Shown: piece after piece, positions 18,501 to 22,099 of the stretch
Position numbering within the stretch: the first letter of the stretch is position 1
Layout of the letters: every line of letters starts with the position of its first letter
Origin: Bacteroidales bacterium
GTDB lineage: Bacteria > Bacteroidota > Bacteroidia > Bacteroidales > UBA932
Assembly: GCA_024689525.1 (NCBI GenBank)
Contig: JAILDI010000033.1
Span: 1 to 22,099 of the forward strand
Reading direction: 5' to 3'
Length of the DNA: 22,099 nt
The notes under the pieces: generated by a model
What the model was told of the DNA's origin: nothing
Database searches by the model: none
Seen by the model: only the letters and a program-made list of their open reading frames with translations
Position numbers and translations under genes: made by a program

Positions 18501-19428
18501 CCCGGTTGAGATATACGGTCCCGGAAACCGGCTCCTGATGGAGTTCTGCGCCCATTTCCCCAAGCTTAAAGTAACTGCAAGGGGCGACGAACTCATACTC
18601 GAAGGACGTGAAAGCGACATTGCGGAGTTCAACATCCGCTTTGGGGAACTGCTTGAACGCAGGCTCCACAAGCGCAACCTCAACTCCTACGACGTGGAAG
18701 ACATCTTCGATTCGGACAACTCGGCCACATCCTTCCGCCTCAGCGGGGATGCCGTAATAGTCCACGGCACCGACGGCAGGCCCATCAAAGCCCGCAACCA
18801 CACTCAGGAGGAGATGGTGAAGGCCTACTTCGACAACGACCTCATCTTCGCCGTAGGCCCCGCCGGAACCGGCAAAACCTACATCGCCATAGCCCTGGCG
18901 GTTCGTGCCCTCAAGAACCGAGAAATAAAACGCATAATCCTTACCCGTCCCGCAGTGGAGGCCGGCGAGCGCCTCGGCTTCCTTCCCGGAGACCTTAAGG
19001 AAAAGCTGGACCCGTATCTGCAACCCCTCTACGACGCCCTGGAAGACATGATTCCTTCCCGCAAACTTCAGGAATTCATGGCGGAAGGAATAATCCAGAT
19101 CGCCCCCCTGGCTTACATGAGGGGCCGCACTCTGGACCGCGCCTGCGTCATCCTGGACGAAGCCCAGAACACCAACGTAACCCAGCTCAAGATGTTCCTC
19201 ACCCGTATGGGTACAAGCGCCAAGTTCATCGTAACCGGCGACGCCACCCAGATCGACCTTCCCCGCAAGGAGGATTCAGGCCTGCTTTACGGCATAAGCC
19301 TGCTTGAAAACATCAAGGGCATTGCCACGATACGTTTCGGCAGCAAGGACATCGTACGCCATCCCCTGGTTACGAAAATAGTAAAAGCCTTCGACCGCAA
19401 GACGGACGAAGGCTCTTCAGAGGATTAA
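18469..19428 (+). CDS. phoH: PhoH-like ATPase
   Basis: This 319-residue cytoplasmic protein has a short N-terminal KH-like region (about 1-75: VDPVEIYGPGNRLLMEFCAHFPKLKVTARGDELILEG) and then a PhoH P-loop ATPase domain. Walker A is GPAGTGKT at 130-137, Walker B is ACVILDEAQN near 224-233, and TRPAVEAGERLGFLPGD and VTGDATQIDLPR are PhoH blocks. The family is linked to RNA metabolism and ribosome maturation (often beside ybeY) and in E. coli to phosphate starvation; the precise role here is not known. The ATG at 18469 lies inside the CapA-like gene, but the N-terminal residues from VDPV onward are conserved in the family and the next in-frame Met is residue 24, so the 32-bp overlap appears real. 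It converges on the TPR gene with a 9-bp gap. Confidence 0.95.
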   Translation: MKKTLKLEAVDPVEIYGPGNRLLMEFCAHFPKLKVTARGDELILEGRESDIAEFNIRFGELLERRLHKRNLNSYDVEDIFDSDNSATSFRLSGDAVIVHGTDGRPIKARNHTQEEMVKAYFDNDLIFAVGPAGTGKTYIAIALAVRALKNREIKRIILTRPAVEAGERLGFLPGDLKEKLDPYLQPLYDALEDMIPSRKLQEFMAEGIIQIAPLAYMRGRTLDRACVILDEAQNTNVTQLKMFLTRMGTSAKFIVTGDATQIDLPRKEDSGLLYGISLLENIKGIATIRFGSKDIVRHPLVTKIVKAFDRKTDEGSSED

Positions 19429-19443
19429 GTAAGATCCTTACTT
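19427..19443. terminator. Small hairpin over both convergent stops (possible bidirectional terminator)
   Basis: AAGTAAG (19427-19433) pairs perfectly with CTTACTT (19437-19443) around a 3-nt loop. The stem covers the ends of both stop codons, phoH (19426-19428) and the TPR gene (19440-19438). There is no T run on either side, so termination efficiency is doubtful. Confidence 0.35.
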
Positions 19444-20772
19444 GGAAAGGATTTCCTCGTATTTCTGATATGCTGCGTTGTATGCAGGATCCTCGTTGCG
19501 CAGCATGAAGTACATCTGCTTGAGGTTTTCTGCGCATACGCGGGCCACTTCCTGATAATTGGCCTGATCCTTTGAAAGGGCATATGCCTGCTCGAAGGGC
19601 TCGAGACCGTTCTTGAGGGTTGCGCGTACCTGCTCCATGAGAGCGTCGTACTTGCGATACTCATTGTAAGGAAGGTCGTTGGCTTCCTGCTGGATGGCCA
19701 GTGCCCTCTGGAACCAGAACACACCCTCGCTGTAAAGACCGGTAGGATCCTTGGGATCCACTTTCAGCACGCTGCGGTATGCCTCCAGGGCGGCGTCATA
19801 TTCGCCGAGCTTGTAAAGGAGGTTACCCTGCACGTTGTAGAGGGAGGTATTGTCCGGCATCTTGGCCTTTGCTGCCTCCAGGCGCTCCAGGATCAGACGG
19901 GGATCCGCATTGATCTGCAGATACAGGTTGATGAGGGAGGTGAGGATGGCGGGATTGTCCGGATACTGGTCGAAACCGCTCTCAAGGACGTTACGGGCGT
20001 TCAGGGTGTCCTTCTTCTCCAATGCGATGGCGGAGAGGTTGGAATAGGCGTTGCCTTCTGCGGAATAACCCCTTTCGATGGACTTGTTATAGTATTCGAC
20101 GGCCTTGTCGAAGTTACCGGATTCCTGTGCGGTAAGGGCTGCATTGTAGATTGCATCCTCGATGGGTGCTGCGCAGGGGATGGTGTTGCTCACCTCGCCG
20201 GCCATGGCGAACAGGCGGGAAGCCTTGTCATAGTTACCCAGAATGTATGCAGTGTATGCATCCGAATAGTAATTGTCGGCAATGCGCTTCAGGGCGGCGG
20301 CAATGTCCTTGTCCTTCTTGTGCTTAGGATCAAGCTGATATGCCTTCACATATGCCTTGTATGCCTCATAAAGGGCGTCTCCGTCATAGGAGGGCTTCGT
20401 TACCTCGATGAAGGCGATGGCGCCGGATGCGGGATCGAAGTAGATGTTCTTGCGCTCATACACGTTCTTCTTGTACTGGGCACCGCCGAGAACCACCATT
20501 TCCTGAGAAAGGGGCTTGTCGCTACCCATAGCAAGAGCGAGTTCCTGCTCGCCGATGCCCATGACGACATTGGCGGTGGGGTTGTTGTATGCAGCCTCAT
20601 AGGCCTTTGCAAGAGTGAGCCAAGTGGCTGGTTTTTCCGCCTTCTTGGGATTCTCGGACGCAGCCTTGGCCTTGTCGATAGCCTTCTGGATTGCGGCGTC
20701 GCTTTTAACCTGAGCACTTGCGGAGAGTGCTGCTACGAGCACCACGGCAAGGGAAAGGAAAAACTTTTTCAT
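19438..20772 (-). CDS. Secreted tetratricopeptide-repeat protein
   Basis: A 444-residue protein with a clear signal peptide (MKKFFLSLAVVLVAALSASAQ), so it is periplasmic or surface-exposed. A first segment (about 25-150: KPATWLTLAKAYEAAYNNP...) has lone helices, followed by TPR units at about 165-195, 208-245, 247-270, 275-305, 312-345 and 345-375. Typical spacing is seen in GNFDKAVEYYNKSIERGYSAEGNAYSNLSAIALEKKD and YNVQGNLLYKLGEYDAALEAYRSVLKVDPKDPTGLY. TPR domains hold protein partners; none can be named here. It follows gyrA after 17 bp on the same strand, a neighbourhood I recall as common in Bacteroidales, and probably shares its transcript. There is no sign of truncation. Confidence 0.9.
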   Translation of the reverse strand: MKKFFLSLAVVLVAALSASAQVKSDAAIQKAIDKAKAASENPKKAEKPATWLTLAKAYEAAYNNPTANVVMGIGEQELALAMGSDKPLSQEMVVLGGAQYKKNVYERKNIYFDPASGAIAFIEVTKPSYDGDALYEAYKAYVKAYQLDPKHKKDKDIAAALKRIADNYYSDAYTAYILGNYDKASRLFAMAGEVSNTIPCAAPIEDAIYNAALTAQESGNFDKAVEYYNKSIERGYSAEGNAYSNLSAIALEKKDTLNARNVLESGFDQYPDNPAILTSLINLYLQINADPRLILERLEAAKAKMPDNTSLYNVQGNLLYKLGEYDAALEAYRSVLKVDPKDPTGLYSEGVFWFQRALAIQQEANDLPYNEYRKYDALMEQVRATLKNGLEPFEQAYALSKDQANYQEVARVCAENLKQMYFMLRNEDPAYNAAYQKYEEILSK

Positions 20773-20789
20773 GATCTTAAGTATTAATG

Positions 20790-22099
20790 TTATTGTTCAA
20801 TATTCTCCTGCGGGATTTCCGTATTCTGTGCAGTTTCGGTGTTTTCTTCATCGTCGCTGTGGTTCACTACGGATACCGCTGCAATTGCGTCGCCCTCCTT
20901 GATGTTGATGAGCTTGACGCCCTGGGTAGCACGTCCGGCCACGCGTATGGTGGCAACGGGCATTCGGATTGTCAGACCGCTCCGGCAGATGATCATAAGG
21001 TCGTCCTGGTCGGTGACATTCTTTATTGCAACGAGCTTGCCGGTCTTTTCCGTGATGTTCAATGTCTTAACGCCCTTGGCGCCACGGGCTGTCTGCCGGT
21101 ATTCATTCGGGTCTGAGCGCTTGCCGAATCCGTTTTCCGAAACCACCAGCACCTGTCTCTGTGCCGCGTCTTCCGCCTCCGGATCCCTGCTCACAACTCC
21201 GATCACGAAGTCACCTTCATCAAGATTGATGCCACGGACGCCCATAGAGGTTCTGCCCAGAGGCCTGGCCTGCTCTTCGTCGAAGTGTACGCATCGGCCT
21301 CCGTTGGCTGCGATCATGATGTTGCAGCGGCCGTTTGTGAGGATGGCTTCCAGGAGTTCGTCGTCTTCCCTGATGTTGATTGCGTTCACGCCGATGGTGC
21401 GCACATGGGAATATGCCTCGACGGAAGTTTTCTTGACGATACCCTGGCGGGTTACCATCATTATATAATTGTTCTTGATGAATTCTTCGTCCTTGAGCGA
21501 CTTCACGTTCACATAGGCCTTCACCTTGTCGTCCGGTTCGATCATCAGGATATTCTGGATGGCGCGGCCCTTGGAGGCGCGGTTGCCTTCCGGAATCTCG
21601 TACACCTTGAGCCAGTGGCAGCGGCCCTTCTGCGTGAACAGGAGCAGGGTCGAGTGGTTGTTGGCGATGTAGATGTGCTCGATGAAGTCGGCGTCGCGGG
21701 TGGCGCTGGCCTTGATGCCCACGCCGCCGCGGTTCTGCGTGCGGAACTCGGTGAGCGGGGTGCGCTTGATATAGCCGAGGTGGGAGATCGTGATGACCTG
21801 GTCCTCGTCGGAGTAGAAGTCCTCGGGGTTGAACTCATCCTCGGAGAGGGTGATTTCGGTGCGGCGGGGATCGCCGTATTTTTCCTTGAGCTCCCGGGTC
21901 TCGTCCTTGACGATGCCCAACTGCAGCTCCACGCTGGCGAGGACCGCCTCGCAGTGCGCGATGAACTTCATCAGTTCGTCGTACTCGTTCTGGAGCTTCT
22001 CGCGCTCCAGGCCGACGAGCTGACGCAGGCGCATGTTCACGATTTCGGTGGCCTGGATCTCGCTGAAGTCCCAGCGGTCCATCAGGATCTGGCGGGCTT
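20790..22099 (-). CDS. gyrA: DNA gyrase subunit A, C-terminal part (runs off the right edge)
   Basis: About 436 codons are visible with no start; the gene continues beyond 22099. The visible part opens in the tail of the breakage-reunion domain (ARQILMDRWDFSEIQATEIVNMRLRQLVGLEREKL) with its coiled coil (about 20 to 75 residues in). The six-bladed beta-pinwheel C-terminal domain that wraps DNA follows, with repeats such as VITISHLGYIKRTPLTEF, IMMVTRQGIVKKTSVEAY, VLVVSENGFGKRSD and MIICRSGLTIRMPV. The GyrA box is QNRGGVG (21737-21717), a variant of QRRGGKG that supports gyrase over ParC. The protein ends in an acidic tail (SDDEENTETAQNTEIPQENIEQ). Gyrase introduces negative supercoils and is the quinolone target, but the quinolone region lies outside the window. 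The TPR gene follows after 17 bp. Confidence 0.96.
   Translation of the reverse strand, partial: ARQILMDRWDFSEIQATEIVNMRLRQLVGLEREKLQNEYDELMKFIAHCEAVLASVELQLGIVKDETRELKEKYGDPRRTEITLSEDEFNPEDFYSDEDQVITISHLGYIKRTPLTEFRTQNRGGVGIKASATRDADFIEHIYIANNHSTLLLFTQKGRCHWLKVYEIPEGNRASKGRAIQNILMIEPDDKVKAYVNVKSLKDEEFIKNNYIMMVTRQGIVKKTSVEAYSHVRTIGVNAINIREDDELLEAILTNGRCNIMIAANGGRCVHFDEEQARPLGRTSMGVRGINLDEGDFVIGVVSRDPEAEDAAQRQVLVVSENGFGKRSDPNEYRQTARGAKGVKTLNITEKTGKLVAIKNVTDQDDLMIICRSGLTIRMPVATIRVAGRATQGVKLINIKEGDAIAAVSVVNHSDDEENTETAQNTEIPQENIEQ

Noticed and set aside
21717..21737. Unusual GyrA box QNRGGVG as a sign of ParC or altered gyrase
   Set aside because: The rest of the C-terminal domain has the six-blade gyrase pattern, and I recall similar variants in Bacteroidetes GyrA, so it is not treated as novel.

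Overview
The window is 22 kb of gene-dense, GC-rich chromosomal DNA from a member of the Bacteroidota, most likely Bacteroidales. The evidence is several -7 boxes of the Bacteroidetes form TAnnTTTG just upstream of starts, lipoproteins with Bacteroidetes-style lipoboxes, a GH97 glycosidase, a DUF4595-like lipoprotein, a urocanase of the long (about 670 aa) type, a fused FtcD-FchA, and the pair gyrA - TPR protein. It looks like core or ordinary metabolic chromosome: I see no transposase, integrase, phage gene, tRNA, rRNA or CRISPR array. No gene-free stretch exceeds 300 bases; the longest gap is 134 bases (12051-12184).

Layout. 44-865 (+) is a small lipoprotein, converging on a minus-strand pair made of an RluA-type pseudouridine synthase and an AGCS sodium:amino-acid symporter (869-2975). 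A 54-bp divergent promoter region separates that pair from a GH97 lipoprotein (3030-5036, +). A terminator and a very symmetric promoter/operator region (5061-5104) follow, and then a compact four-gene histidine-utilisation operon, ftcD/fchA fusion - hutU - hutH - hutI (5106-11527, +). These genes are 1 bp apart or overlap, and together take histidine to glutamate, releasing ammonia and delivering one carbon to tetrahydrofolate.

Converging on hutI by an 11-bp overlap is a short membrane-anchored AraC-type HTH protein (11517-12050, -), bracketed by a 16-bp perfect inverted repeat. Next on the minus strand is a three-gene operon, read from 17301 down to 12185: a secreted M28-like protein with a TonB C-terminal domain, leuS, and a YitT-family membrane protein, closed by a clear intrinsic terminator (12120-12084). 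From a second divergent promoter region, a secreted CapA-like metallophosphatase and phoH run on the plus strand with overlapping reading frames. They converge on a minus-strand pair of a secreted TPR protein and the 3' part of gyrA, which runs off the right edge.

The points most worth a second look are: (1) the M28-like protein, whose metal site appears dismantled and which carries a TonB_C domain; (2) the 12-bp perfect inverted repeat around the hut promoter; (3) the 16-bp inverted repeat bracketing the AraC-type gene, which could pair the two ends of its transcript; (4) divergent promoters with almost no room for a leader.
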